A stretch of 64,000 bases of DNA from Ornithodoros turicata (GCF_037126465.1 NW_026999295.1:1054001-1118000); one strand, 5' to 3'. Counted from the first letter of the stretch, positions 11,877 to 23,720 are shown. Numbers and translations are program-made. The notes: generated by a model from the sequence alone, not told the origin.

Positions 11877-13649
11877 TTCCAGAGTGAACCGATCTCGATC
11901 AGCTCAGATAACGCTTTTTCATTCTTTTTCTTTTTAGTATTATGTGCTATTATTTTTGTTTCATTTCCAATTCTAATTCCAGTTCCGGCTCAAACGCTCA
12001 ACGCGCTGACACTAGTGCAACGTAGGGTCAATAAATGCTGGTATAAAAACAGCTGTTCAATTTCACAGCGTGTAGCAAAGGAACGGAGAACTCTCGCTTC
12101 CCTAAGGAGAAGAGTACTTGAAGTATATTCGTGTTTTGTTATTCCTTGTTCCTCTCTGTACGTTCCAGAAACATACGGTTTCCGAGGCAAGAGCATATAG
12201 CTGCGAGTGCAGTTGACATACAGAAGTATATACAGATCCCCTACCGTGAAGACCACCACCCCGAACGTGGTTGCCACTGTTTCGGTTTTGACACATTTGC
12301 ATGTCAAAATTCAGGGAGGGATATTTTAAAACACGTACGTGTTTCAAAATTTTTAAACGTGGTGTGAATTTTAACTAGGACAGTCTCCCATATCGGTATC
12401 TGGCTTTTGTTCAAGACGTCCTTATTAGAGTCCTTATTGATTAGTCATCCTTATTTGTCATTATAGTCTTTCTTGGAAAAGATGCGCGCCCGTAAAACTC
12501 AAGTGTGAAAATGACGTGCTCTCGTGGCTTTTTATAAAAATTTGTCCCAAGCTGAAACATGCACACACAAAAAAAAAACAAAAAAAACAAAACGGGAACG
12601 TGTCACAAAGGCATACTTCGTGATCGTAGCCATTTTTAATACAGAATTCTTTAAATAAAACAACTAGGACTACTTGTACATTAGTTTTCGCACTTACGCG
12701 TATGCGAGTGGAGGAAAACCTTATCTGCAAGGTATTTTGGCATTCTAATTTTCATAATTCACTACGATGTATTTTTTTAATGAAGCTGTTTTTCTTTCTT
12801 TCGAGAAACAGAAAGAGCAGAATTGCTGGCAATCTTCCTTCATGTTCATTTTAGATATGAGATGAATCCTTCATATCTACATGCTTCAAATTATTATCCA
12901 CAGAGGTAACATTTGTATGTAGTGCACCGTTTCAGGTTTTCCATTACGGAGATACTTCGCTCGCACTAGCTCGGAAGTCCTTCACGGCAAGGGGGAGCGA
13001 GCCCTAACCTAACCTAACCTAACCTGAAGGAGAGCACTGCGAGACATGGAGTTAGGGATTGAGAAGTGCGGAATATATAAAAATATGATCCACCCCAAAT
13101 AGTGGGTTGAATCTCCCCCGGGACAGCTGTAGAAGTAGCACAGGAAACACAGAGAGCTTAAGCAAATGGACAGAAGTTCACAGAAGTATGTGGACTTTAC
13201 ATCCTGCTGCATCAGTCGATCTCTACCGGTTTGTAAACAAATGACACCATGCTGTTCAACAGTGCCACCAATTTGGTACAGTTGAGCTACGCTCAAAGCT
13301 AGGGGCGGACAAGGGCGCGCCTAAAAGGCACAGTCTTGAGGGGATTACGGTGGTCTCTGAAAGGACACGCGACTTTCGGTCCTACTTTTCTTTCAAGAGG
13401 AGGCAGCGAACAAGTGCCCATTCGCGGAACACAGCCCTACCCTTCCGATTTGTTTCGGTATCAGCCTGTGTACCAACGTCATGATGACATTTATATTCTG
13501 TTGAGTTTCTTACGTGCTGTCCGGGACATGTATGTAGGTAGGTATGCCAATAATGTTTTTTTTATTATTAACCTTTTTTGTAGTATGAATCCCCTGAAAA
13601 ACCACTGCATATAGAGGCACTGATGATATAGAGCACTGATGAGGCAGCA
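11877..13649. other. Gene-free stretch
   Basis: AT-rich DNA with no convincing gene. Open frames are short and overlap on both strands. A-rich tracts near 12568-12592 and a (CCTAA)n block at 13002-13025 are the only visible structure. Confidence 0.55.
13002..13025. repeat. Interstitial (CCTAA)n / (TTAGG)n repeat
   Basis: Four to five head-to-tail CCTAA units. TTAGG is the ancestral arthropod telomere repeat. A tract this short is an interstitial remnant or microsatellite, not a telomere. Confidence 0.85.
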
Positions 13650-14890
13650 AAACGCTGCACACGCACTGCCGCCGTATTTTTAGACATCAAGCAGGACCTC
13701 GATATGGTTTCCATAGGAAACATCCTCGACACACTAACAGTACTAGGTATTGGCGGACGTACAGTGCGCTTCGCCTATGCTTTTCTTACGGAACGGCATT
13801 TTAAAGTACGTCTTGGAAACGTCTTCGCAGTACAAGACTACAGAATGTAGGTCCACCGCAAGGCAGCGTGCTGAGCCAGCTGCTTTTCAATCTCGTTGTG
13901 GTCGGGCTTCCAGCAGCCATCACTGAGATGACACCTCCAGATATCCTTATATGCGGACGATATCTGCATATGGGCAGCAAGCAAAAGTACCAGTACCTTA
14001 AGACAAGTGGAGCAGAGAGGAGTCGACTCTGTGAATGATTACGTGACCGGTAAGGGTCTTCAACTATCAAACGAAAAAAAACAGTATCCATGCTAACTGA
14101 ACCTGGAGCAGGCTGGGGACGACTTCCTCCCCTCACTTTGAACAACACACCAGTAAAGACGGCTAAAACAACTAAATTCTTAGGGACGATCATATACAGT
14201 CGAATGTCGTTGGCACCGTACACGAACGACATCAAATCCCGCTGCTAAGCCTCGCTAAATCTCACTCGGAGACTAGCAAACCCTACTTCAGGCTGTCCAC
14301 AGAGCACTATTCAGCTCGTTCATAGTGCACTTACAGTGGATTGACTCATGTACGCTTACCCGTACGCAAAGCTTAGTGAGTCATCACAAAGTGTGCTGGA
14401 AAAGATTCATCTGAGGGGACTCAGAGGTGTCATTGGAGTTCCTCTGAGTACGAGAAATGTGGCAACGTATGAGGAAATCCCAGCATTGCCTCTTCCCCTA
14501 CTCGCTACCAAACAACCGCTACAACAAATCACTAGATTGGAGAAGACAAACCCAGGAGGAGCTCTCCCTGACCGACTTAAGAACAGACAACGCTCTCGCT
14601 TTATAGCAACGCCGAGAACTTGCAGGTTGATCGGAATCCGCACAGCAAGACCACCAAAACGCCCAGCTCCATAGACTGTTCGTCAACCACATGTAAGACG
14701 ATAACTCCATGCGTCAAGAAAAAAGGAAATACGCCAGACATAGTTGCTCGGAAGGTACCGGAAGTCTACATGCACTACAAATGACCGCGGTCCTGGCTGC
14801 ACTAATGAAAACAAATGAAATGAATAGACAACCTGGCCCCGTGGTAATTCTATCAGACTCAAAAGCCGCCCTTCAAACAATATCCAACAA
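13650..14890 (+). pseudogene. Non-LTR retrotransposon relic (RT + RNase H)
   Basis: Scattered frames read as a LINE polymerase. There is an RT motif A-like AVFLDIKQDLDM near 13670, a PQGSVLS box near 13857-13880 followed by LLFNLVV, a YADD catalytic box near 13951, and an RNase H-like VILSDSKAALQTI near 14845-14885. RT plus RNase H with YADD points to the I/R1 group. Multiple frameshifts and stops show it is dead. It stops abruptly at about 14890, where the Penelope-like element begins, so that element apparently inserted into it. Confidence 0.75.
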
Positions 14891-14899
14891 TGACAGTAA

Positions 14900-16780
14900 C
14901 GAAAATCTCCAACCAAGGTACCTGACGTTTCGGAGCTAGTTCGGCCCCTTCCTCAGGGGTGACTGTAGTGGCCGTTGGCAGCAGCGTTCTTGCCGTGGTT
15001 CGAATTTCGTGATTCGTCGGATTGTTTTTCAGTCACGTGACGGAGGCCGCTGACGTATAGCTGGGTAACGCTCCAACAGATCGGTTAAGGTTTCCAGGTG
15101 TGGATTGCATATGCCAGGTCTCTACAAACGTTCTTTTGATCTGCCCTCAAGGTCGATGATGCAGGCGTTTTGAAAGTCGATAGGATGGTCTCGAACTTGA
15201 CAGTGAGCGCTTCGTTCGATGTCCAACGAGAGCGCTTCGTTCGATGTCCGACTTCCGTACATCATTCTTATGTTGCCATAGCCTTTCTGGGAAGTTTTTT
15301 GTCTCGCCGATATATGATGCGCTGCATTTGGTGCATGGAATTTCATAGACTACACCTTGTGCTTTTTCTTTCGGTGGGCGATCTTTCTGCCGCAGTATAT
15401 AGTGTCCGATTGTTGAAATGGGTTTGTGAGACACACGTATTCCTTCCTTCGCTAGTATACGTGCCAGAGGCTCGCTGATTCCCTTCACATATGTCATGGT
15501 GATTCGTCTAGTCTGACAGGGCTACTCGTCAGTTGGACGTGGTCAGTTTCGGAGACTGCGAGCTTGACGACGAGCCACTCTCTGAACAAAGCTACTTGTG
15601 TATCCGTTCTTTTTTAAATCGGAAGTGATTGCCGGATTGATCTTTCTCCGAAAAATAAATCTTCTCAGCTCTCGAAAGAAGGGACGAAACCACCGAAGCC
15701 TTGTGACAAGTTGGGTGATTGGAATCAAACCTATCAAACCTTAGATATCGTCCCGTAGCGGTTTCCTGTTCACGGTGAACTTTAGGTCAATTCCTTCTCT
15801 CTTTACGAGTACATCGAGAAAAGGCAAAACGTTGTCCTTCTCGAGTTCCACGGTAAACTGGATGGACGGCTCGATGCGGTTTTGGCGTGCCAAAAACTCG
15901 TCAACATCGGAACTCTTCAAAATACAGAAGCAATCGTCTAGGTACCGTAAGAATGTTTTCGGTTTAATGCCGGGGGATTGCAGGGCCCTTTCTTCAATTG
16001 ACTCCATCACCAAGTTCGCTGCGGTTACCGATATCGACGCACCATTGCTGTTCCGGTAGTCTGCTTGTAGTACTCTCCGTTGAATGAGAAATACGTTCCG
16101 CTGAGGTAGAAATCTAGAAGGCGGGACAGTTCGTGAACGCTGAGGTTGGCTCTAGTCGCCAGGTCGTTGTCCCTCTCTAGTGTCATCCTGGCAGCGTCCA
16201 CTGCCAGTGGGACCGGCACGTTCGTGAAGAGAGGCACAACGTCAAACGAAACGAGGCACTCGTCAGCGCTGATGGTGAGAGGTGAGACGCGCTCTACGAA
16301 GTGAGCAGGGTTTCGTACATGAGTTGGGGTGTTTCCGGTGAGCGGGGATAAAACCTTGTGTAGGTAGCAGGATAACGCCCGAAGAGGCGACGATCTGAAG
16401 TCTACAATGGGGCGGAGGGGGATACCGGGCTTGTGGATCTTACGGAGACCATAGGAACCAGGCGCGTTACCCTTCCTGCAGATAAGTCGTAGGTAGAGGG
16501 CTCTTGCATCTGCGTATTTCTTGAATATATCCGCAAGTATCTTATTAAGCTTAGTCTGAATCTGCGATATCGAGTCTTTTCTGAACTTGTCATAGGTACT
16601 GTTGTCAAGGAGGTCTCGGATTTTGCCATCGTAGTCTTGCCGGACTAGGACGACCGTTGAGTTTCCCTTGGCCGCAGGCAGAATGAAAATCGTCGAGTCT
16701 TCCTGGAGGCTTCGAAGTGCTTTATGCTCTTCCCTGGTTACGTTGTGACATTGCCGTTTTTGGGTTTTGCATTTGGATTT
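14900..16780 (-). mobile_element. Penelope-like element (PLE)
   Basis: Minus-strand retroelement with a PLE reverse transcriptase and a GIY-YIG endonuclease, followed by about 240 bp of 3' untranslated DNA. Its terminal block (GAGGAAGGGGCCGAACTAGC and a nearby CGAAACGTCAGGTACC) resembles the conserved ends I know from arthropod PLEs. The 5' boundary is uncertain: RT similarity fades above about 16760, so it is probably 5'-truncated. It lies inside an older LINE relic. Confidence 0.85.
15147..16760 (-). pseudogene. PLE reverse transcriptase / GIY-YIG endonuclease
   Basis: Reading down the minus strand: RT fingers with IFILPAAKGNSTVVL (16630-16700), then GSYGLRKIHKPGIPLRPIV, SFDVVPLFTNVPV, the YLDD catalytic box (about 15940), and the GIY-YIG endonuclease with CTKCSASYIGET (15310-15345), including the Cys pair typical of PLEs. 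The enzyme would nick target DNA and prime reverse transcription there. The frame is broken at least three times (near 16020, 15740 and 15520). A short direct repeat of AGCGCTTCGTTCGATGTCC at about 15206-15250 sits in the C-terminal coding end and partly explains the disruption. Confidence 0.85.
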
Positions 16781-17179
16781 TGGATTTGTTTTTCGATTGC
16801 ATCTCATCAGACGCAGCATATCATACAGGTAACACAATTTTGGCAAAATATTTGCTTGATATATCCAACAAGCAGAGATATCAAATATTTGTGCCAAAAT
16901 GGAGTGTCATGTGTCTGTGTAAAGACGAGTCGCTAAGATGGAATAGGTATAGCATCTTGATGTTGAATGCAAGAAGTTAATATTTGACAACATATATGTC
17001 ATGGGTTAAATAGAGCAGTATATCATACACATCAGAAGAATGCGTACATTTCAGTGCTTTACACTTACCTGTTATTCCAATGTTTACTCTCTCTTCTATT
17101 GGAATTATGTATCTCAGAATCATTTTTGTATTACTGAATTTTAATTTGGCAATCCTTTCACATGTCTTGTGATAGACAG
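16781..17179. other. Gene-free stretch
   Basis: AT-rich; a frame continuous with the PLE is open to 16897 but has no PLE similarity. Nothing else seen. Confidence 0.5.
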
Positions 17180-18583
17180 GATAGCAATGTAAGTAGTGTT
17201 TATGTGCCTCCCACAACCTGCATTTTTTTGTCTCAGGCTGTTTCTGTGACAAGAGGGCAAGGGTGCCGGCAACATGGCATACGTTCACAAAAATGCAGAA
17301 CCAGACACACACACACACACAAAAACACAGTCTCAGCACAGCACAACACAGTCCCAATCATTTTGTTGTGTCCGTTTTTCTGTGTCGTCTGTTCTACATT
17401 AGTTTTTTTTTTGTAGTTTCTGGATTTTAAGCCCAAGAGAGGGTTCCAGTAGAGGATGCTGAGAACATGCGAAGCAAACATTTTCTCAATCTCACATTAT
17501 GATGTAAGCAATGTGAAATACACAAAAGGCATTTAATGAGGAGGAACTTGTCACCTAGATTAGTGTGGGAACATCGCAAAGGAATAATTCTAAACCATAA
17601 TAGATTCCTATCCTATTTAATGGTACAGTATCAGATAAATGTTATTCAACTAATATTAAAGAAGTAACCGTGCAAATTATAAGTCAAACAGTGAAGCTGG
17701 CTGCGGTAGACTACAGTGTGTCACATGTAAGAATATTAGTATAGCTCAGTGTTTCTAAAACTGACACATAAACCTTAGGGAGGCGGTGGTGGTGGTGGTG
17801 GTGATAGGGCTTGCCGTTGTCGGCCTCACGTATGTGGGCAACGTCACGACTCACGCCCTGGGGGAATGTGCGTCCTGGGCCGACTTCTAAGGGAACTGTG
17901 CCGACATATGTCTGAAAGCGTCTGAGGAAAACCCAGGAAAAACCCCAGACAGCACAGCCGGCACCGGGATTCGAACCCGGGTGCCTGAAGGTTTAATTCC
18001 GCGCTCTCGTGGTCAAAAACAAAAGGCGCTTCCGAGGCGAGTCCGAGGCTGCAATAGTCAAAGCAGGGGTTACACCACTTGGCGAAAAGAGAAAGCAGAT
18101 GAAGTGAAAGCAATATGCGGCAAAACCAAGGAAACTATCGCGACACAACTGCAATATATTGAAGTTGTTTTACAAAAATATCAGTTCAGTTCAGCGCACA
18201 AACACTCGAGAACCGAGATAACGTGCTTTCCGTCAGGTCCGTCGCATTATTCCTCATCACGACGAGACCTCCGACCCTACAGCATACGTCACTTGCGCAC
18301 AGTAGTATAACATTTATATTATTGTGTATGTATTATGACACACACACGCACACATGCACATACGAGGAAAGATACCAGCTGTAGCACGCACAGCCACCCC
18401 AAAAGCTATGCCAATCTTCGTTGATGAACCCACGAATCCACAGGAAGACCGCCGAGGCTTTCCCACTCACAATAAGTACATGTAACTTGAACTGTAAACA
18501 GTTTGGTGTACACTCCAGGAAACGAGTTCAACAGAGGAGCAATTTTAGGTGAACGCGAACGTGGCGCTAGGGGTGGGCGCAAC
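17180..18583 (+). repeat. Right copy of the direct duplication
   Basis: Homologous to 6880-7218 plus 11108-11876. It lacks the Kolobok-like insertion (intact TTAA near 17656) but has gained a SINE at about 17783-18046. (AC)n microsatellites at 17307-17322 and 18338-18350 are additional local changes. Confidence 0.78.
17783..18046 (-). mobile_element. tRNA-derived SINE
   Basis: On the minus strand the sequence contains a pol III B-box inside CCGGGTTCGAATCCCGG (17965-17983) and an upstream tRNA-like head. A tRNA-unrelated body follows (GGTTTTTCCTGGGTTTTCCTC region) and the element ends in a (CCA)n-type microsatellite at 17785-17800. The layout matches tRNA-derived SINEs of ticks. A family name such as Ruka cannot be assigned without comparison. 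The left duplication copy lacks it, which supports insertion after duplication. Confidence 0.78.
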
Positions 18584-18867
18584 AATTTGGACTTCAAACA
18601 ACGTAAAACACCAAAAAGTGAGCAGAGTGGATGCTTGCTTGCTCACGTGTCATTATTTGGTCCTGTAATCCACATCAGGGTTCAGAAAGGCTGCTAAATG
18701 CCGATGGCCGGCACAAGAAAAACGTGTTTCCAATGGTTTTCGTCCCACTGTGGTTCCAGCGAATATACCTTTTTTGCTGCTTCCTTCCTCTCTTTTATTT
18801 TTTTTTCTTTAGCGTTTTTTACTGTTATCTTACTGCTATCGGTTCGTTCCGGAGCCCTGGGGGGTCT
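18584..18867. other. Short gene-free spacer
   Basis: T-rich low-complexity DNA (18770-18830) between the duplication and the LINE 3' end. No gene seen. Confidence 0.5.
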
Positions 18868-18998
18868 ATATGTTTATTCACACAAAGGAGATGTCAGCCA
18901 GGCAAGTGCCGGCTTGCTACTCCTTAAAAAAAAGAAGAAAAAAAAAACAGGTGCGGGAGGAGCCGCGATGGCAACGATGTAGGCTTGCCGCCTGTGCT

Positions 18999-19244
18999 TC
19001 AGAGGACGGTCATCATTTCGGTGACCTTGAGGTACTCGAAGAGTGCCTTGGTAACATCCTGTTGCCCAGGGCGCGGGACAGGCCCGAGGAGTGTAGCGAG
19101 CGAGAGGGGGTGGTGGCCCAAGGCTTGGAGGGGTCGGGCGTGGGCGGCATGGGGCGCCGAGAACGTCGGGCACGTTAGCAGGAGGTGGGCTACGTCAGCG
19201 ATGGCGCCGCAGGCATCGCAGTTTGCGTTGCCGCGTCCGCCCAT
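18999..19244 (-). pseudogene. LINE C-terminal Cys/His motif region
   Basis: The frame reads GNANCDACGAIADVAHLLLTCPTF, cut here for length to the key residues Cys-x2-Cys-x7-His-x4-Cys. This is the CCHC-type motif that follows RT in many arthropod R1/I-like LINEs. It is separated from the RT frame by a frameshift and about 200 bp. Confidence 0.75.
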
Positions 19245-19448
19245 CCTGTGCAGGAGTGACGGAGTGTAGGCGACGTTAAGGCGGAGGCGATGAAGGAGGG
19301 TTTCCTCGGCCCTGGTAAGGTGTTGGGTGGGTTAAAGTTGAAGAAGAGGGCTGGGGCACAACCACCCGCAGGCGGTCGACAGCGCCACCAAAGGGTGAGT
19401 CGGGGCAGTCACTTCCTATGAGTCGGAGATAGGGGAAGGGGTGCCGCA

Positions 19449-21213
19449 TTAGGAGCCGCGTGTAGACTCGAAGGGTCTGCTGTCACGCAGGATGTTTGCA
19501 GGTGGTTCACGTGCCTCCGCAAGGACTGAGTATGTTTCGGTCGTCTCAGGCAAGCCCAGACACACTCGAAGGCTGCGGGCCTGGATATTGAGGAGCTCAC
19601 GCTCGCCAGTCCTACTCAGGCCGTGCAACACCGGAGGGCTGTAGCGCAGCAGGCCTAACGCAAGGGAGTTGTGTACTCGGCGCAGGTCGTCACAAGACGG
19701 AGCCCACGACAGTCCAGAGACCCGTCGCAGGACGTTCACAAAGTTGGACGTCTTGGCCGGGGGCGCCTTGATGTGGTGGGACCATGACAGGCGTTTGTCA
19801 ATGATTACGCCGAGATATTTGCAGTGCGGCATGAATTGGAGAGGGGTTCCAGAGACATGAAGAGGGTAGCGGGGGAATGACCGCCCGATAAACGCCATAC
19901 CGAGTGTCTTGCTCTGGGAGACACGTAGTCCCCTATCGGCAAGGTATAACACGATGATGTTGAGGGCGTCTTGTAGGCGACGTTGAATGGCGTCACGCCG
20001 CATGGCAGAGGTCCATATGCAAATGTCGTCAGCGTAAATTGTAATGTTGGTATGCTCAGACAAGTGCGTCTCGTGTGAAGCCATGATGAGGTTGAATAGG
20101 AGCGGACTTAACACACTGCCTTGCAGTACGCCGCGATTGACAGGGAACGAGGCTGTGTCACCTTGCGTGGTGCGCACAAATAGAGACTGATCCGACAGGA
20201 AGTCGCGGATCCACGCCGCCATGGTGGCCCCGACACCAGACTCTTGCAGCGTGGCGACAACCGCGCTATGGAGGACGCTGTGCGGACCTGCGCGCTGTGG
20301 CGTCCAGGAAAACAGCGGCTGTGAGTTGGCCTTCAGACTGTGCTTGTTGAACGCTATACACGACATCAACCACGTTGTCGACGGACGATCTTCGCTGCCG
20401 AAAGCCCGCCATGGCTTCGGGGAAGTACCTCGTGGTTTCAAAGTACCAACTCAACCGTGCGTGAATCATGCGCTCCATGATCTTCGCCACACAGCTAGTG
20501 AGGGCTGTCGGCCGAAAGGAGTCTATGTCGTGAGGTGATTTTCCGGGTTTCAGGAGGGGAACAACAACCGCCACCTTCCATTCCTGGGGCACAGCGCCAG
20601 CGCACCAAGACTCGTTGAGTATCCGTAAAAGCAGCTGTCGTCCGCGCTGCGGGAGGTTGTGGGGAGCCTTGTAGGTGACGAGATCTGCACCGGGGGATGT
20701 GCGCATTGGCGAGTGACGCAAAGCAAATTCCAGTTCCATTAGCGAGAACGGTTGATCCAAAGAGGGCTCAGTTGGTGGTTCCGGGACAACCGGGATGTCA
20801 CGGGCTGACGCTGAGCCGTCGGGGGGTTGGGACATAAGTCTGCCGCAGTACTCCTCTGCGAGCTGTAATTTGGAGCGTCCTGTGGCCACGGAGAGTGATC
20901 GGAACGGGTCTCTCTGGGTAACAGGTTCGGCTAGTCCTCTGAGTACCATCCATATTCGGGACAGTGGAGTTCGCAGAGATAGGGAGGAAGCAAAGTTCCT
21001 CCAGTGACTTCTGGCCAATTTACAGATGTGTCTATGGACGGCTTTTTGTATCCGTCGCGCTTCCAGGATATGGGCCAAGAGATGCGTGCGACGGGCGAGC
21101 CTCTCTGCTCTCCGCCGGATCGCACGTAGTCTGGCGTACTCCGCGTCGGCCGCTAAGAACTTAGTGGGACGGTGAAAGACTCTCGTGGCACAGTGTGTGG
21201 CGCCGACCACCAA
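19449..21213 (-). pseudogene. LINE reverse transcriptase, frameshifted
   Basis: Two minus-strand frames together form an RT. From 21213 to about 20310: a linker, then SPGADLVTYKAPHNLP, VPQEWKVAVVVPLLKPGK and SFRPTALTSCVAKIMER, and AVFLD, the start of motif A. A frameshift near 20300-20320 moves the rest to the frame ending at 19449, with GVLQGSVLSPLLFNLI, the YADD catalytic box at about 20030, GLRVSQSKT and CKYLGVIID. The order and motifs are those of R1/I/LOA-type LINEs. The single mid-palm frameshift would abolish activity. Confidence 0.9.
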
Positions 21214-23169
21214 GCGGCAGAAGTCGCCGTGGCTGGCGCTCCCAAGTACGGGGTCTGGGAAGGTCCGGCACCCCTGTAGCCTCGCCAGTCGGTCCTCTTG
21301 ACTGCGCGCTTGAGCTGTGTCCCAGGTGCTCCGCGAATGTTGATTAACACCGGGGCATGATCACTGCCAAGCATATCAGCGCCAACAGTCCAGGTGAAGT
21401 GCCGCGCAACCGAAGCAGACACAACCGTCAGGTCCGCAGGCACGACGATCGGTGTGGTGACTGTACAAAGGTCGAGGAACCGTCGTTAAGGATGCGGAGG
21501 TTCCTCTCTTCGAACAGCGTAGCAAGCCGCTGTCCTCGCGAGTCGGACCGCACGCTGCCCAAGGGGTTATGATGGGCGTTAAAGTCTCCACATAAGACAT
21601 ATGGCGTAGGAACACTGTCCAGGATGTTCTCCCCTATTGCAAAATCCCACAAAGTCCCACATTATTACATGTAGGAATCTGTATGAGACATGTAAGATCT
21701 CGCATGTCCCATATTGATTTGATGTGAGCATCGATATGAGCCTTATGAGACCCTATAATTCCCACATCAGCCTTTTATGAGACCCTATAATTCCCACATC
21801 GGCCTTTTATGGCACCCTATACTTCCCACACCAGCCTTTTGTGGGAACTCATATTACCCTTGTGGGCGACTATACTGGCCCCTTATGAGATCATAATTTC
21901 CTATATTGGCCCCATATGTGGCCACATATTTTCTAGAATGAACTCATATGGGGCCCTATATTTCCCCAGTACTGAGTGGATGGCAGTTAAAAATGCATAT
22001 TGAGAAAAAAATATCAAACACACTTCGAATTGCAGTAACTTTAGATTTTAAGCTTCATTGTCCTGTGAAAATGACAGTGAATTAAAATTTTCCAATTTTC
22101 CAATTTGTTTTTCATTTTTGTTATTTAACGTTTTGTCGATTGGTAATATTAATTTGAACTATTTGGTGTCAGCATAGAAAGAACTGCAAAAAAAAATGTA
22201 AGGCTCTTCCAAAGGCATATCTATATTGTTAGAATTGTACACAACACTACTCCACACAAGCCTCAGCACAGTGAAATTTGCTACCATGGTATATTAAGTA
22301 TCATGCAGATGCAGAAGGTACATATAAACAAGACACATGACAGAGCTATAAGACGAGGATCCACAATGTTGCATACGTATGAAACGCATTGGTCATGCGT
22401 ATGTACATGTAAACGTATGTAAAGTGTCGACCGTACTGCAGAAATTTGAGATCCAACTATTCGGCTACAAAACATCATAGCATTACATGCAACATTCACA
22501 GTTGTTGAAGATAGTGCACCAGGAGGTCTACAGAAGACGCACAAGGAGAGCGAGAAGCGAATCAAGCAAGTAACTCGGAAAGGTGCCTTTCGGACTCACA
22601 TGAGAGTTATGCTAAACGACCTGAACAAGAGAACAAAAATAAGTACATATGAAAATAAACCAAGTACATATGTGACACTGTTGAGGTCATCTTCATATTA
22701 TGTGCTAAGACTGCAAAACCCAAGCCACTCGCATATGGTATGGGATCTTATAATTTTATGAGATCCTATACTCATGTGAGATTCTATACAGATGTGGGAT
22801 ATGAGGTGCTATATTGATGTGGGATATGAGGTGCTATATTGATGTGGGATACGAGGTCCTATATTCATATGGAATATGAGAACCTACATTGATGTGTGAT
22901 ATGAGATCTCACACCAGATTCCCACAACATTACATATGAGATTTTTCAATAGGGTCCAGGTCGCGCACATCATATGGGACAGTGGGTGGCATGTAGAGGG
23001 AGACAACTGTGGGGTCCCGGGAGCCCACTCGAATCGAGCAGCAGACGTATTCCCCTGCGCTCGTTGCCACAATGTTCCTCTGCACAGCCGGTATGTCCGA
23101 GCGGTTGAGAATGGCTGCACGACTTTTTGTTCCGCTTGGTTGTGAGACATATGTGATGTAATTCGACAT
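21153..23169 (-). pseudogene. LINE endonuclease, split by a TIR element
   Basis: The right part (23169-22955) reads YITYVSQPSGTKSRAAIL through VVSLYMPPTVPYDVRD. The left part (21631-21153) reads ILDSVPTPYVLCGDFNAHH and, after a 1-2 base frameshift near 21435, GSDHAPVLINI. GDFNAHH and GSDHAP are catalytic motifs of the exonuclease/endonuclease/phosphatase fold that nicks target DNA. The reading frame is continuous across the 21632-22954 insertion if one copy of a 2-bp duplication (GA on the coding strand) is removed. Confidence 0.88.
21632..22954. mobile_element. Non-autonomous TIR element, CCCTATTG ends, 2-bp TSD
   Basis: Starts CCCTATTGCAAAAT and ends ATTTTTCAATAGGG, so the outer 8 bp are a perfect inverted repeat with further similarity inward. 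Flanks are TC at 21630-21631 and TC at 22955-22956, a 2-bp target duplication. Both ends carry many degenerate copies of a motif around CCTATA/CCCACAT and ATATGAG (21700-21960 and 22740-22930), and the middle is AT-rich with no transposase. Subterminal repeats and a 2-bp duplication recall CACTA/EnSpm-type elements, but the superfamily is inferred. It interrupts the LINE endonuclease. Confidence 0.8.
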
Positions 23170-23229
23170 ACGGAAATCCGCTCGGAGTCCGCATTCCGAG
23201 ATGATGTGTCAAAATGATGTGTCACTATC

Positions 23230-23720
23230 ACACTCATTAAACAGATGAAAAATAGTGGAAGAGAAGCAGCATGTATGCGTCATGACCCCTCGGACAGGAA
23301 AACAGAAGCACGTACCTTGAAAAACTCAGCATGAGAGTGGCCGTGTACCCTTTATTTGCCCTGCCACTCATGAAACAGATGGAAAATGCTGGAAGAGAAG
23401 CAGCATGTATGCGTCATGACCCCTCGGACAAGAAAACAGAAGCAGGTATCTTCAAAAACAGCATGAGAGTGGCCGTGTACCCTTTATTTGCCCCGACACT
23501 CACGAAACAGATGAAAAATACTGGAAGAGAAGCAGCATGTATGCGTAATCATCCCACGGACAGGACAACAACAACAATAAATGACGGAAAAGTGATGATG
23601 ACTTGGAATGTTTCCCCGTGGTAGCTACCGGAACCTTCCCCACTTCACAGTGGTTAATATGAGACAGCAGCGTGAGAGTGGCCATGGGCCCTGTGTTTGC
23701 CCCGTCACTCATGAAGCAGT
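23230..23720 (+). repeat. Tandem repeat, about 135-bp unit
   Basis: The block CACTCATGAAACAGATG...AGCAGCATGTATGCG recurs from 23233, 23366 and 23501, and a partial diverged unit from 23704, with periods near 134-136 bp and then about 200. Each unit includes GCATGAGAGTGGCCGTG and CCTTTATTTGCCC. A frame stays open across two units (23331-23624), giving a repeated peptide, but I see no reason to call it a gene. Confidence 0.8.

Larger units (their letters stand above)
18868..23225 (-). mobile_element. R1/I-like LINE, 5'-truncated, with an insertion
   Basis: Minus-strand non-LTR retrotransposon with an apurinic-type endonuclease (22955-23169 plus 21153-21631), a reverse transcriptase (19449-21213) and a C-terminal Cys/His motif (18999-19244). 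The 3' end is placed near 18868 (a TTTATTCACACAAAGG block on the plus strand), by resemblance to other tick LINE tails. The endonuclease N-terminus is missing at the right end, next to a tandem array, which fits 5' truncation. A separate 1,323-bp TIR element occupies 21632-22954. I see no RNase H domain between RT and the Cys/His motif. Confidence 0.85.

Noticed and set aside
13002..13025. (CCTAA)n as a telomere end
   Set aside because: Only four to five units with unique sequence on both sides, so interstitial.
17307..17322. (AC)n run as a possible functional element
   Set aside because: Ordinary microsatellite in one duplication copy.
17951..17990. tRNA gene
   Set aside because: There is a B-box and TPsiC-like hairpin but no acceptor stem or anticodon arm closure, and the sequence continues into a SINE body.
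23331..23624. 97-codon frame with an internally repeated peptide
   Set aside because: It follows a DNA-level tandem repeat; no start context or homology to support a gene.
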